Origin: Mucilaginibacter sp. UR6-11
Lineage (GTDB): Bacteria > Bacteroidota > Bacteroidia > Sphingobacteriales > Sphingobacteriaceae
DNA length: 64,000 bases
Reading direction: 5' to 3'
Assembly: GCF_020880695.1 (NCBI RefSeq)
Contig: NZ_JAJIWO010000007.1
Coordinates: 124,001 to 188,000, forward strand
A program made the translations under genes and the position numbers. The notes under the pieces are model-generated. The model worked only from the letters and a program-made list of their open reading frames with translations. It was not told where the DNA came from and did no database searches. Below, one piece after another: positions 53,389 through 63,103 of the stretch. Within the stretch, counting starts at the first letter, position 1. Every line of letters starts with the position of its first letter.

Positions 53389-54126
53389 TTATTCCCCTAC
53401 TAATTCATTAAATTCGGCCCGGTTAACAGGTTTAAATATTACCTGGTCGCCGGCCTGTAAAAGTGATGGTTGTGATCTGCCGGCATCAAATAATTTAACC
53501 GGCGTCCGCCCTATTATCTGCCAGCCGCCCGGTGTTTGCATTGGATAAACACCTGTTTGCGCACCCGCGATACCAACCGAACCGGCTGGCACCGCTTTGC
53601 GTGGTGTTGCTTTGCGGGGCGTGGTCAATTGGTCGTCCATCCCACCCAGATAGGCAAAACCCGGTACAAACCCAATCATGTAAGCTTTATAAACAGCCGC
53701 GCTATGTAAGTGGATGACCTCCTCGATACTCAGTTTGTGCAGCCTGGCTACTTCTTCCAGATCCGGACCCAAGTTTTTATCATAACATACCGGGATAGTA
53801 ATAACATTGCCCGCATTATGTACTTCTCCTTTTGTTAGTCGATTTGAATTTTGCAGAAAGCCAGATACCTTCTCAAAACAAGTTTTGCCCGGCAAATCAG
53901 ATCGGCTAACCGACAGCGGATCAAAAAAGACCGTTAATGTTGCGTAGGCCGGCACGGCAGTACAAAAACCGGCAAAAGGCTGTTGATGCAGTAACATATT
54001 TAGCACGCTTACCCGATCAAGCAAATGCAGGTCGATAACCTGCCCAAACTCAATTGTAACAGCTTCCTCGCTTAAGTAATAAATGCGTAGCGTTTGATCT
54101 GGCGTGTCGGCACTGTGCATATCCAA
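53389..54126 (-). CDS. pxpB: 5-oxoprolinase subunit PxpB (KipI-like)
   Basis: The product has 245 residues. After an 18-residue start come YYLSEEAVTIEFGQVIDL, ITIPVCYDKNLGPDLEEVAR, YMIGFVPGFAYLGGMDD, and VPAGSVGIAGAQTGVYPMQT, then PGGWQIIGRTPVKLFD, all marks of PxpB/KipI. The usual TPR repeats TPRKATPRKAVPAG. ATG at 54126; a second ATG two codons on is possible. It lies only 12 bases after the GH30 stop, so it may be transcribed together with that gene. Length is normal. Confidence 0.95.
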   Translation of the reverse strand: MDMHSADTPDQTLRIYYLSEEAVTIEFGQVIDLHLLDRVSVLNMLLHQQPFAGFCTAVPAYATLTVFFDPLSVSRSDLPGKTCFEKVSGFLQNSNRLTKGEVHNAGNVITIPVCYDKNLGPDLEEVARLHKLSIEEVIHLHSAAVYKAYMIGFVPGFAYLGGMDDQLTTPRKATPRKAVPAGSVGIAGAQTGVYPMQTPGGWQIIGRTPVKLFDAGRSQPSLLQAGDQVIFKPVNRAEFNELVGE

Positions 54127-54138
54127 AGTTGTGAAAAA

Positions 54139-55707
54139 TCAGTCAAAAATAATTGTTGTTACCGATCGCGGCGATAAGCTTATATCGCCAATTAAACTTT
54201 GCAGGGCCGATGGTTTAAGATTATCATTGGCCGATGTTACATAAGTACGATATCTTTTTATTTGCTTAAAATTCTTCAAATCAGGTTTTATTGATCTGGC
54301 TTGTTGCGTATAATTAATAGCCACCAATACCAGCTTATCTTTTCCGCCGGTAAACGCAGCCACCATCACATCCTGGGCAATTTGTTTTAAGGTTAGCGTA
54401 TCGCCACGATTGATGTTTAACCTTTTCATACCCGGTCTCACAAAGCGACTGTAATTTCCGAGCGCCCATAAGTTTTTTGTTATGCTAAATTCGCCATCGG
54501 TATAATCAGCATTAGGCTTTAAAGCAAGCAAGTAATAACGGGTATCAAATTCGGCATTGCCAGGCTCCCACGCGTTCCAGAATTGCCAGGCTGTAGCATT
54601 GGCAACGGTAAAGTCATGGTAGATAACTTTTGCCAAAAACAAAGCACAATCTATTTGGCTGCGCCGTGCCTTTGTTCCTTCTCTAAACCCATCCGCCAAC
54701 ATAGAGTATTCAGATTGCCAAAACATGACGTCATACTTGTTTGTGGTGTCTGCCAAATGCTGACGTACATTAATCAACATATCGTCGCCATTCTCTGTGA
54801 AATAGCTATGGCCCGCTACAATACGCGGTACATGACTTAGTTTATTAAAACTATATCTGCTTGTGTCTGTATGAAATTGCTGGATCTGGTATGCCGAAGC
54901 CGACTTGCCACTATATAGATAAGTCAGATCACCTGCCTCCGGAGTAAGTATCTGCGTAGTCAGCTTATTTTGTTGTAACGAAGTGTTAAGTGCCGTAACA
55001 ACATGATAAATCTCATCGTTACGCCAAGGGCTCCCCTCCTGGCCGGCTTGGCCCGGTTTACCCGACCAATCCCATTGCGGTTCATTAACCGGGCTTATAA
55101 AATTAAAATGCAGGCCTTTGCTATCAAAATGTTTAATTACCTGCGCCAAAAAATCCGCGTAAGCGCTATAACTATCTGCCTTTAAATTGGATTTATAGTC
55201 TTTTGAGGTTTTAAAGCCAAATCCATTTTGTGTAAACTGTACCGGCGGTGTATTGGCAAAAGCGATTAGATTTTCAACTTTATAATCCCTGGCTTTTTGC
55301 AAAAACCATTGATAGCCGGCTTGCCTGTCCCAGTTATAAGTTCCGTCCGGGTTTAAAAAACATTCAACCCGTTGGCTTGGATTTCGGATACCACTACTAT
55401 CGCCTTGCCCGGCACTGCCGCCGCCAATGTTAAACCGCCAGGCGGATAAGCCTATCCCTTTAAGCGTTCCATCCGGAAGAATTTGTTTACTAAATAACAG
55501 CTCGGCCATCCGTTGGCGTTTTGCCAACGGCCAGTTTTTGCCAATACTTTCAGAAAACCAACAACCTGACGCGCCTATGTTTTGTATAGTCTGCGCGCTA
55601 TTTTTAGCATCAATGGTTATCGTTATCGCCGCTTTATCCTGAGCAATTGAAGAAAACGAGCCTGAAATTAAAGCCGCAGAAAATAAGTAGTTTATTATTT
55701 TTTTCAC
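54139..55707 (-). CDS. GH30 glycosidase (endo-beta-1,6-galactanase-like), secreted
   Basis: The product has 522 residues with a signal peptide (cleaved after SIAQ, residue 23). It is a (beta/alpha)8 barrel with a C-terminal beta domain. Key parts: QNIGASGCWFSESIGKNWP, acid/base E209 in ISPVNEPQWDW, nucleophile E333 in FWQSEYSM, and ATAWQFWNAWEPG. GH30 members of this kind cut beta-1,6-galactan, a side chain of arabinogalactan, or other beta-glycans. The start codon is GTG (55705-55707) and a terminator of the upstream permease gene lies 17-47 bases further up, so its promoter must overlap or follow that element. The next gene, pxpB, is 12 bases downstream. Confidence 0.85.
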   Translation of the reverse strand: MKKIINYLFSAALISGSFSSIAQDKAAITITIDAKNSAQTIQNIGASGCWFSESIGKNWPLAKRQRMAELLFSKQILPDGTLKGIGLSAWRFNIGGGSAGQGDSSGIRNPSQRVECFLNPDGTYNWDRQAGYQWFLQKARDYKVENLIAFANTPPVQFTQNGFGFKTSKDYKSNLKADSYSAYADFLAQVIKHFDSKGLHFNFISPVNEPQWDWSGKPGQAGQEGSPWRNDEIYHVVTALNTSLQQNKLTTQILTPEAGDLTYLYSGKSASAYQIQQFHTDTSRYSFNKLSHVPRIVAGHSYFTENGDDMLINVRQHLADTTNKYDVMFWQSEYSMLADGFREGTKARRSQIDCALFLAKVIYHDFTVANATAWQFWNAWEPGNAEFDTRYYLLALKPNADYTDGEFSITKNLWALGNYSRFVRPGMKRLNINRGDTLTLKQIAQDVMVAAFTGGKDKLVLVAINYTQQARSIKPDLKNFKQIKRYRTYVTSANDNLKPSALQSLIGDISLSPRSVTTIIFD

Positions 55708-55724
55708 CGGCGTAATTTATTAAT

Positions 55725-55754
55725 AAAAAAGCCGGTTCCATATAGGAGACCGGC
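55725..55754 (-). terminator. Intrinsic terminator of the FtsX permease gene
   Basis: On the minus strand a GC-rich stem (GCCGGT with ACCGGC, one bulged C, extended by TCC/GGA; loop TATAT) is followed by six T residues. It ends the transcript of the 803-residue permease and marks a transcription unit boundary before GH30. Confidence 0.8.
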
Positions 55755-55809
55755 AGGCATTGCACTCGAACTTATAAACCAGCAAGTTTATTTCTTTGTT
55801 ATTACGTTA

Positions 55810-58221
55810 TTATTCTGTTTTTAGGCTTTTTACCGGGTTCATTAACGCTGCTTTTACGCTTAACCAGGAGACCGTAGCAAAAGCTATTATAACCACTATG
55901 GCAAATGGCAGTAAAAAGAAGAGTGGGCTAATGTCAATGCGAAAAGCGTAGTTATTAAGCCATTGATGGATGGCATACCATGCAGAAGGTGCAGACACTA
56001 AAAATGCCAGCAGGATCAGCAACGCAAAATCTTTGTATAGTAACTGCAGTATGCTATTAACCGTAGCCCCTAACACCTTGCGTATACCTATTTCTTTGGT
56101 ACGTTGTACAATGGTATATGATACCAGACCGAAAAGGCCAAGGCAGGCAACAAATATGGCTATCAGCGTAAATATGCCAAACACTCTGCCAAAGCGTTGG
56201 TCGGTCTTATATTGTTCGTTAAAATGGTTATCCAGGAAATAGTAGTCAAACGGGTCGCCCGGGAAATACCTGGCCCAGTTAGCTTTTAAAGCCGCTATTG
56301 TTTGGGCAGCATTATTAGCGTTTATTTTTACTGAAACATTGCCATTTGCCCATGAGCTAAAATCAAAAATTATGGCGTCATATTTATCCCGGAGCGATTG
56401 CTGGTGGAAATCTTCAGTAACGCCTATAATGGTGTGCGGTCCTCCACCAAATATCATTTGTTTACCTATGATATCCTGCGGCTTGTTATAGCCAAATAAA
56501 ACAGCGGCCGAACGATTAACTATCAATGTTTCTTCATCTCCGGGGTATTGCGGCGAATAATCACGGCCAGCAATAATTTTTATGCCGTAATTTTTTAAAA
56601 AATCATAGTCTGTCGTAATCACGCGCGCCTGTACACTTGAGTTTTCGCTTTGGCCCACCATGCGCAGTCTGCCCCGGTTGGTACTCACCTGGCTACCGGG
56701 CACATCGCTTGATACGGTAATACTTTTAACGGACGGCAATGCAAGCGCCGTTTCTTTAAATATATGCATATCGCGACGCAGCGAATCAACCTGTATAAGC
56801 GGCGACCTTATCACAACCGTTTGGTCTATATTAACCCCCAGCTTCTGGTTTTGCATAAAGTCGATCTGTTTATATACGGTTAATGCGCCAATCAGCAGGA
56901 AAATAGACGCGGCAAATTGAAAAACTACCAAACCCTTACGCAGTATAACTCCGCCTGAGATATTGGGCAGTTTGCCTTTTAACACCTCAACCGGCTTGTA
57001 ACTTGATAATACAATAGCCGGATAAAATCCGGATAAAATGGAGCCTATAGTGACAATACCCAATACCGATAACCAAAATATCGGCTTACTGAATAGTGAG
57101 AAACCGGCGCCTACACCACTTATAGTAGCAAACCCAGGGATGCAGACTGCAATCATGCCGATCGCCAGCAGCATAGCTATACCATTAAGTATTATTGCTT
57201 CAAATATAAACTGAGCTATTAACTGGATTTTGGCTGATCCCAGGGTTTTGCGTACACCAACCTCTTTAGCGCGGGCCATGCCGAGTGCGGTGGCCAGATT
57301 AATATAATTTATCCAGGCAATAATGATCGCAAATATAGCTACTCCTAATAGCAGGTAAACTGATTTCCCATCGCCATTAGGACTTGCCTCTCCGGTCCGG
57401 TTAGAATATAGATGGATATCTTTTACCGGCTGAAGGGTATACACTGCGGCTTCATTAGGTGCGTCTGCAAGTCCGCGTTTAGCTATTGGTACAAATTTGG
57501 CTTCAAGGGCTTTAACATTAACGCCAGGCTTGAGTAGGACATAGGTGATAAACCCGTCAGAAAACCATTTTGTTTCCAGATCAAAAGATGGTGACAGGCC
57601 AAAAATTTCTTTCAGCGTGGAATATGACTCCATAACATCCAGCTTTAAATGCGAGTTTTTGGGCATGTCCTGCATAATGCCGGTTACCTTTAAAGGTTTA
57701 TTAAATATGGTAACATTCTGATCCATGGCATTGGCGCCGCCAAACAGTTTCTTTGCTACGCTAACCGATAGTACTACAGATCGGGGCTCCTTTAACGCAG
57801 TATTTGCATCACCTTGTAATAACGGATAGCTAAACATTTTAAAAAAACCGGGGCCAACCATAAAATTATTGTTAATAACGAATGATCTGTTATTATGAGA
57901 TACTAACGCCTGACCCGTACTTAACAACTTCACATACTCTTCTATTTCGTTGGGAAAAGCAGTTTTAAAAGCGGGGCCTGCCGCAGAGGCACCTGCAGCC
58001 CAGACGGTGCTTAGCTTGCCGCCGGTATAACGGTCCTGATTGATACGGTACAGACGATCTCCCTTCGTATTGAAGTTATCATAACTTAATTCAAAACTTA
58101 CATATTGCAATATAAACAGGCACGCGGCCATACCAATTGCCAGCCCAACGATATTAATAAACGAGAAGGCTTTATTATTACCCAGGTTCCTGAAAATAAC
58201 GCGTAAATAATTTTTAAGCAT
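55810..58221 (-). CDS. FtsX/MacB-type ABC permease, orphan
   Basis: The product has 803 residues with two tandem MacB_PCD/FtsX units and about eight spans: FSFINIVGLAIGMAACLFIL near the start, a periplasmic domain (about 50-280), three spans with AKEVGVRKTLGSAKIQLIAQ as coupling helix, then a second periplasmic part and three last spans with RTKEIGIRKVLGATVNSILQ. This is the common Bacteroidota 'antimicrobial peptide ABC permease' type. No ATPase gene is adjacent, so it must use an ATPase encoded elsewhere or act differently. Its terminator lies downstream; the 58222-58398 gap upstream shares promoters with the divergent GH172 gene. Confidence 0.92.
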   Translation of the reverse strand: MLKNYLRVIFRNLGNNKAFSFINIVGLAIGMAACLFILQYVSFELSYDNFNTKGDRLYRINQDRYTGGKLSTVWAAGASAAGPAFKTAFPNEIEEYVKLLSTGQALVSHNNRSFVINNNFMVGPGFFKMFSYPLLQGDANTALKEPRSVVLSVSVAKKLFGGANAMDQNVTIFNKPLKVTGIMQDMPKNSHLKLDVMESYSTLKEIFGLSPSFDLETKWFSDGFITYVLLKPGVNVKALEAKFVPIAKRGLADAPNEAAVYTLQPVKDIHLYSNRTGEASPNGDGKSVYLLLGVAIFAIIIAWINYINLATALGMARAKEVGVRKTLGSAKIQLIAQFIFEAIILNGIAMLLAIGMIAVCIPGFATISGVGAGFSLFSKPIFWLSVLGIVTIGSILSGFYPAIVLSSYKPVEVLKGKLPNISGGVILRKGLVVFQFAASIFLLIGALTVYKQIDFMQNQKLGVNIDQTVVIRSPLIQVDSLRRDMHIFKETALALPSVKSITVSSDVPGSQVSTNRGRLRMVGQSENSSVQARVITTDYDFLKNYGIKIIAGRDYSPQYPGDEETLIVNRSAAVLFGYNKPQDIIGKQMIFGGGPHTIIGVTEDFHQQSLRDKYDAIIFDFSSWANGNVSVKINANNAAQTIAALKANWARYFPGDPFDYYFLDNHFNEQYKTDQRFGRVFGIFTLIAIFVACLGLFGLVSYTIVQRTKEIGIRKVLGATVNSILQLLYKDFALLILLAFLVSAPSAWYAIHQWLNNYAFRIDISPLFFLLPFAIVVIIAFATVSWLSVKAALMNPVKSLKTE

Positions 58222-58398
58222 ACTGTTGATTTTGATATTGGTTTAGGGCCAATAATATGCCTTAATTGCAAATTACTTAAAATCAAACTGTTATAATTAA
58301 AAAAGCATGCCAACACCGTTCGATAATGTTACAATGTCCGTGCGGTTATGAACAGTTGAATAAGACCATAATTAATTTTATTTTTTATAGCATTGTAT

Positions 58399-59994
58399 AT
58401 GATTGCTAAATGTAAAATATACATTCTTTTCCTATTGTTTTCATCTGAGCTGGTTTGCTACGGGCAAGTGGCGGTAACCACCAGTTCGCTGTTAAAAGAG
58501 ATAGTGGATTATAGCTCCGTTGTGCGATGGCCGCAACCGTTTTATAACGAAGAACAGGCCAGTAGTTATGACCGCAAATCCGTATCGCCCAACCAACCCG
58601 GATGGTTTGCCAATGCCGATGCATCTCAATATATCCGCACGGAAACTGTTGAGGGCCACCAGGAACATGTAATGATGGATGCAGACGGACCTGGCGCCGT
58701 TGTGCGCTTTTGGTTAACCACCTTTAAGCGCGCCGGTAAGATCCGCATTTATTTTGACAACAATACCCTGCCCGAAATTACCATACCCGCTTACGATCTT
58801 TTACAAAGTGGCTTACCGCTAGGTAAAGCCCTGCTTAGCCCCCACTCCAGCTATGAAGCTAAACAAAAAGGTGGCAGCACATTATACCTGCCAATGCCTT
58901 ATGCCAAACATTGCAAAATAACGTTTGAGGATAATGACCCGGATAACCAACCCCGCTATTACCAGGTAAATTACCGCACCTATCCCGCAGGCACCAGGGT
59001 TGAAACCTTTACACTTAAAAACCTGCAAACACTATCGGCTTTAACAGCAGACGTGGACAACAAATTGTTGCGTCCAGATAACATAGCAGCCGGCCATGCT
59101 TTAAAAACCAGCCAGTTGATCCAACCGAAAAAACAAATTACCGTGCAATTGCCCCGGGCCTCGTCGGCTATAAAGTTTATCAGCATAAAAATTAAAACTG
59201 ATGACCGGCAAGATTACGAACAGGCATTGCGTTCAACAGTCCTGAAAATAGATTTCGACGGCGAACAAACGGTTTGGTGCCCGATAAGCGACTTTTCAGG
59301 CAGCGGCGTAGGTGGAAACCCCATACAAAGCTGGTACAGAACTGTTAATGCTGATGGCGAGATAATTAGCAGGTGGGTAATGCCTTATAAAAAAACGGCT
59401 AAAATAACGCTGTTAAATCTGGGAGATAAAAGCATAACTGCGTCGCTTAAAGTAGTTAGTGATAAACGGAAATGGGATATTAACACGATGTATTTTCATG
59501 CTGATTGGAAAAACCAGGTAAATGTGCCAATAACGCAATGCGACAAAGACCTGCCTGCAACTGATTGGGATTTCAACACCATTACCGGAAAGGGAATTTT
59601 TTTGGGCGATACCTTTGCTGTTTATAATCATATGCATAAATGGTATGGCGAAGGCGATCAAAAGATCTGGATCGACGGGCAAAGTTTCCCTGCGGAATAT
59701 GGCACCGGTACCGAGGACTATTACAATACCTCGTGGGCGCCGGTGGTACTATATCAAACTCCTTTTGCCAACGCCCCCAGGGCTGATAATGGCGACTCGT
59801 TTGGGAATAATACATTTACACGTACCCGCAATTTAGATAAAGTGCCGTTTACCAAATCATTTCGTTTTAGTTTAGAAACCCTGGGCTGGGAAAACGGAAC
59901 GGCAGATTTTGCTGCGACCACCTATTGGTATGGTTTTAAAGGCGCAAAAAGTAGTGTGGCATCAAACCAAACACAACCAGAAAAATTAAATTAA
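58399..59994 (+). CDS. GH172 (DUF2961) glycosidase, secreted
   Basis: The product has about 531 residues from the ATG at 58399 with a signal peptide ending near CYGQ. DUF2961 hallmarks: SLLKEIVDYSSVVRWPQP, the ADGPGAVVRFWLTTF strand with acid residues, KIRIYFDNNTLPEITIPAYD, IWIDGQSFPAEYGTGTEDYY and YNTSWAP. GH172 members cleave alpha-D-arabinofuranosides or form difructose anhydrides. In this window it lies with GH30 and GH27 genes, consistent with plant cell-wall glycan breakdown. An upstream TTG (58393) is less likely as start. Confidence 0.88.
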   Translation: MIAKCKIYILFLLFSSELVCYGQVAVTTSSLLKEIVDYSSVVRWPQPFYNEEQASSYDRKSVSPNQPGWFANADASQYIRTETVEGHQEHVMMDADGPGAVVRFWLTTFKRAGKIRIYFDNNTLPEITIPAYDLLQSGLPLGKALLSPHSSYEAKQKGGSTLYLPMPYAKHCKITFEDNDPDNQPRYYQVNYRTYPAGTRVETFTLKNLQTLSALTADVDNKLLRPDNIAAGHALKTSQLIQPKKQITVQLPRASSAIKFISIKIKTDDRQDYEQALRSTVLKIDFDGEQTVWCPISDFSGSGVGGNPIQSWYRTVNADGEIISRWVMPYKKTAKITLLNLGDKSITASLKVVSDKRKWDINTMYFHADWKNQVNVPITQCDKDLPATDWDFNTITGKGIFLGDTFAVYNHMHKWYGEGDQKIWIDGQSFPAEYGTGTEDYYNTSWAPVVLYQTPFANAPRADNGDSFGNNTFTRTRNLDKVPFTKSFRFSLETLGWENGTADFAATTYWYGFKGAKSSVASNQTQPEKLN

Positions 59995-60008
59995 GCAGCT
60001 ACTATATA

Positions 60009-60455
60009 ATGGAGGATAATTTAAATTGCCCTATAGATTATATCACAATCAATGAAAACAGGGCGAGGATGGTTGCTTTTTTTGTGGTATTACTGGCGCT
60101 GACATGCTTTTTTACAACAACCAACTGGATCATCGCTGCCTTTTTGTTGGTCGACTTCGCATTGAGGGTGTTTAACTTAAATAACTACAGTCCGTTAGGC
60201 CTGATAAGCGGCCGGCTTATAAAACTATTCAAGGTTAAAAACAAACCGGTGGACCGTGCGCCAAAACGCTTTGCAGCATTCATCGGTTTGGTATTTAGTG
60301 GTTTTATCACACTAATGTTGATAATTGGTTTAATAACGGCCGCCCGAATCATATTGGCTGTTTTAATTGTTTTTGCGATACTTGAATCATTCTTCGGATT
60401 TTGCGCCGGGTGCCATGTTTATAGTTATTTAAAACGCTTTAAAATGATCAAATAA
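60009..60455 (+). CDS. DUF4395 membrane protein
   Basis: The product has 148 residues with four spans in two pairs (about 20-37 and 38-55; 88-106 and 108-132). The start DNLNCPIDYITINENRARMV and the late motif FGFCAGCHVYSYLKRFK with a CxxC-like pair are typical of DUF4395, a family often linked to thiol-disulfide or sulfur chemistry. Cys near the N-terminus (NCP) adds a third conserved thiol. It starts 14 bases after the GH172 stop, probably same transcript, and is convergent with the six-hairpin glycosidase gene. Confidence 0.85.
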   Translation: MEDNLNCPIDYITINENRARMVAFFVVLLALTCFFTTTNWIIAAFLLVDFALRVFNLNNYSPLGLISGRLIKLFKVKNKPVDRAPKRFAAFIGLVFSGFITLMLIIGLITAARIILAVLIVFAILESFFGFCAGCHVYSYLKRFKMIK

Positions 60456-60463
60456 GTTGTTGT

Positions 60464-62935
60464 TTATTTAATTATAAGGATAGTTTCGTCCGTTGATTTT
60501 GGAGTATAATTAATTATCAGCTCGCCTTTAAAATTACTTTTAACATCTTGAGCCTTACTACCGTTAACAGAAAGGCGATAGGTGGCGTTAGGCTCTAACT
60601 GACATACCGTATAAATTACCGGCTTAGTGACATGTTGCCGCCATTCCATATGATCAGTATCCCAATTTTGTACGTCGATAGCCAAACTGCTTACTGTTCT
60701 GGCTCGCAGGGATACATCGGCACTTTTACCGTTAAAATAGGATAGCTCCGTTTTTGAGGCATTAAATCCGAAGCTCTTATTGGCGGTAACTTTAAATATT
60801 TTGTTGGCGACTGAATAGCTATTGTTATCCAAGCTAATGGTTAATTTCTCGTTCCTGAAGTTATAGGTTAACACCGTACCGGCAAGTTCGGGCGTGATAT
60901 GCGGATCAAGGTAAAAACGGTTGTATAGCGGGTTAATGCCATAAACCGCCTGATACAGACCAACAATAGCCAGGCTGTTGCCTGATAATATATCGTCGCC
61001 CAGTCCATCCTGCTTTAATCGCCCGTAACGCTGAAACGCCAGGCCATCTTTACTATATTGGTTCAGCACATTCCTTACATATTTAAGGGCCAGTGCCGGA
61101 TCATATTCAGCATATGCCTTTACCGCGACCGATCCCCAGGATAAAAACAGATCGCCATTTTCATAGGCCGGGAAAGGATATTGCTGCCGGCTGGCTTCGC
61201 CCGGTGCATAGGTTGACATTGCAAGCGGCCAGAAAAACAAATTCTCTTTCACCATTTGTGCCTCAATATTGTCTAATATGGTTTTACGGCGGGTGTCATT
61301 GTCGCAAATGCGATAAGCTATGGCCATAAAATTTACCGGAGTAACCATATTACGGCCGTGCATAGATCCATCTTTATCTCTCCAATAATCATAACATCCC
61401 TTTTCTTCGTCCCAAAATCCACCTTCGTTGGTTGGCCGGTTAAAGCTTGCTTTTAACTTTTCCGCAAAATCTGCATAATATTTGGCTTTAGACTGATTGT
61501 TTAACTGCCGTTCAATATCAGCCCACTTTACCAGCGCGTGGTATAAATTTGCATTTACAAAAGCATTCTCATACGATGCCCATACAATGTCTATCCAATC
61601 GCTGCTCTTTTTTTGTGATGAATTATCATTCATCATTTCAACCAGCCCATTATTGTTACTATCCCTGTTCAATATCCATTGTAAAACCTTTTCGCAGGAT
61701 AGCTGGTGCGTTTTAACCCAGGCTTTATCGCCTGTCAGGTCATAAAGTTCGGCAATGTTGGTAACAAAATCGGGATTCGAGTCCATTAGCGTACCCCATT
61801 GCGCCTCATAAAAACCGTCGCTGTTAAATTGTCCCGGCCCGGCATCTTCATTAGTGTAAGCCCACCGCGAATACACGCGGCCATCAGGCTTTACAGCATG
61901 GTCGCGGTAGTAATCCAGGCTGCTTTGATCGCCCATTAAAAATTTTGGATCATTTATACCCAACCCAAGCTGCGCAATATATTGTTCGTGCAGGCAAATC
62001 GGGCCGTAAGGGGTATGCCAGCTATTTCCTCCAAAATGTAATGAATCAATTACCCCAATACGCGCAATGGTATTTAATACCGCGCCTACCTTGTCGCCGT
62101 CAATTCCTTTAAATATCCCGCGTCCGTATTTTTTACTAAAATCAAAAGGGGTAAAAGTTATACTTTGCTTACTTAGGCCTGCTCTCATATTAAAAGCCGC
62201 CCATACATCGGTTTTACCCCTTATAAACCGCCTACGATTGGTGCCTGCTTCATATTTAAGCAGTAATTCTTTGTCAGATACGCTGATGGTATAAGCCAGC
62301 TTGTCGTCGTTAGTGCGGGTATATTTCATGGCTACGTTTTTACCCGGGGCATCCACTGTTATATTTAATCCATTATCATTTTTACTGTTCCAAAAATCAG
62401 ACGAGCGGGTATGGACACCGTAAGTACACAACTTTTCATTAAAAAGGTAGAACCAGGCTAACCCGCCGTAACCCTGGTAAGCTCCTTCCCAGGTGTTGAT
62501 GCTGTCAAAATTAAATACAGGCGTGGCTTCCCCAGCGGCAATTACCGGTTTGTCAGTAATTCGCTCAATTGTCCATTTTATTGCGCCATTTGCTATTTTA
62601 AAAATCCAGTTTTCTTTAACGATCAAGCTTTTATCGCCATAGCTAATGTTACTTAGCCGGTATACATTACCAATTTTGCTAAATGCGGGTTTTTTTGTCA
62701 GGTGCAACGAAGAATAAGTGATGCCACCAACAGTTACCGACGTAAAAATACCACCGGCGCTGCTGACAACCTTTTGACCGTTAACAACCAGCGACGTGAT
62801 ACCTGCACCCTCACCATAATTTAGTGTTAAGCTCATTTTTGAGCTGTTGATTACAATATCTTTGGAAAAAACAATCCCCGGAAAAAAAATAAGCAGAGTA
62901 CAAAATACGGCTACATAGGTCCTTTTAAAAAACAT
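60464..62935 (-). CDS. Six-hairpin (alpha/alpha)6 glycosidase, secreted
   Basis: The product has 823 residues with a signal peptide (MFFKRTYVAVFCTLLIFFPG onward). N-terminal beta-sandwich (about 25-270), then an (alpha/alpha)6 toroid (about 290-690): SSLDYYRDHAVKPDGRVYSR, GDKAWVKTHQLSCEKVLQWI, RDSNNNGLVEM, GGFWDEEKGCYDYWRDKDGS and GDLFLSWGSVAVKAYAEYDP. A small beta domain closes the protein. This is the fold of GH63, GH78, GH37 and related families; I cannot choose a family or substrate. Candidate acids are in NEDAGPGQFNSDGFYEAQW and the EYD stretch. It is divergent from the GH27 gene. Confidence 0.8.
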   Translation of the reverse strand: MFFKRTYVAVFCTLLIFFPGIVFSKDIVINSSKMSLTLNYGEGAGITSLVVNGQKVVSSAGGIFTSVTVGGITYSSLHLTKKPAFSKIGNVYRLSNISYGDKSLIVKENWIFKIANGAIKWTIERITDKPVIAAGEATPVFNFDSINTWEGAYQGYGGLAWFYLFNEKLCTYGVHTRSSDFWNSKNDNGLNITVDAPGKNVAMKYTRTNDDKLAYTISVSDKELLLKYEAGTNRRRFIRGKTDVWAAFNMRAGLSKQSITFTPFDFSKKYGRGIFKGIDGDKVGAVLNTIARIGVIDSLHFGGNSWHTPYGPICLHEQYIAQLGLGINDPKFLMGDQSSLDYYRDHAVKPDGRVYSRWAYTNEDAGPGQFNSDGFYEAQWGTLMDSNPDFVTNIAELYDLTGDKAWVKTHQLSCEKVLQWILNRDSNNNGLVEMMNDNSSQKKSSDWIDIVWASYENAFVNANLYHALVKWADIERQLNNQSKAKYYADFAEKLKASFNRPTNEGGFWDEEKGCYDYWRDKDGSMHGRNMVTPVNFMAIAYRICDNDTRRKTILDNIEAQMVKENLFFWPLAMSTYAPGEASRQQYPFPAYENGDLFLSWGSVAVKAYAEYDPALALKYVRNVLNQYSKDGLAFQRYGRLKQDGLGDDILSGNSLAIVGLYQAVYGINPLYNRFYLDPHITPELAGTVLTYNFRNEKLTISLDNNSYSVANKIFKVTANKSFGFNASKTELSYFNGKSADVSLRARTVSSLAIDVQNWDTDHMEWRQHVTKPVIYTVCQLEPNATYRLSVNGSKAQDVKSNFKGELIINYTPKSTDETILIIK

Positions 62936-63103
62936 AGATTCGGGCTTTTATGGTTACGGAGTTATTGTTGGGAGATCATTTATAATGTTGATACAGCCAA
63001 GATAAATAAAAGATTAATCTGTTTTTAATTTAAATAATCTCTTATGTTTAATTAAAATTTCCACGCCCTGTGGTAGCAGGCAGATCATATATTCACAAAA
63101 AAA

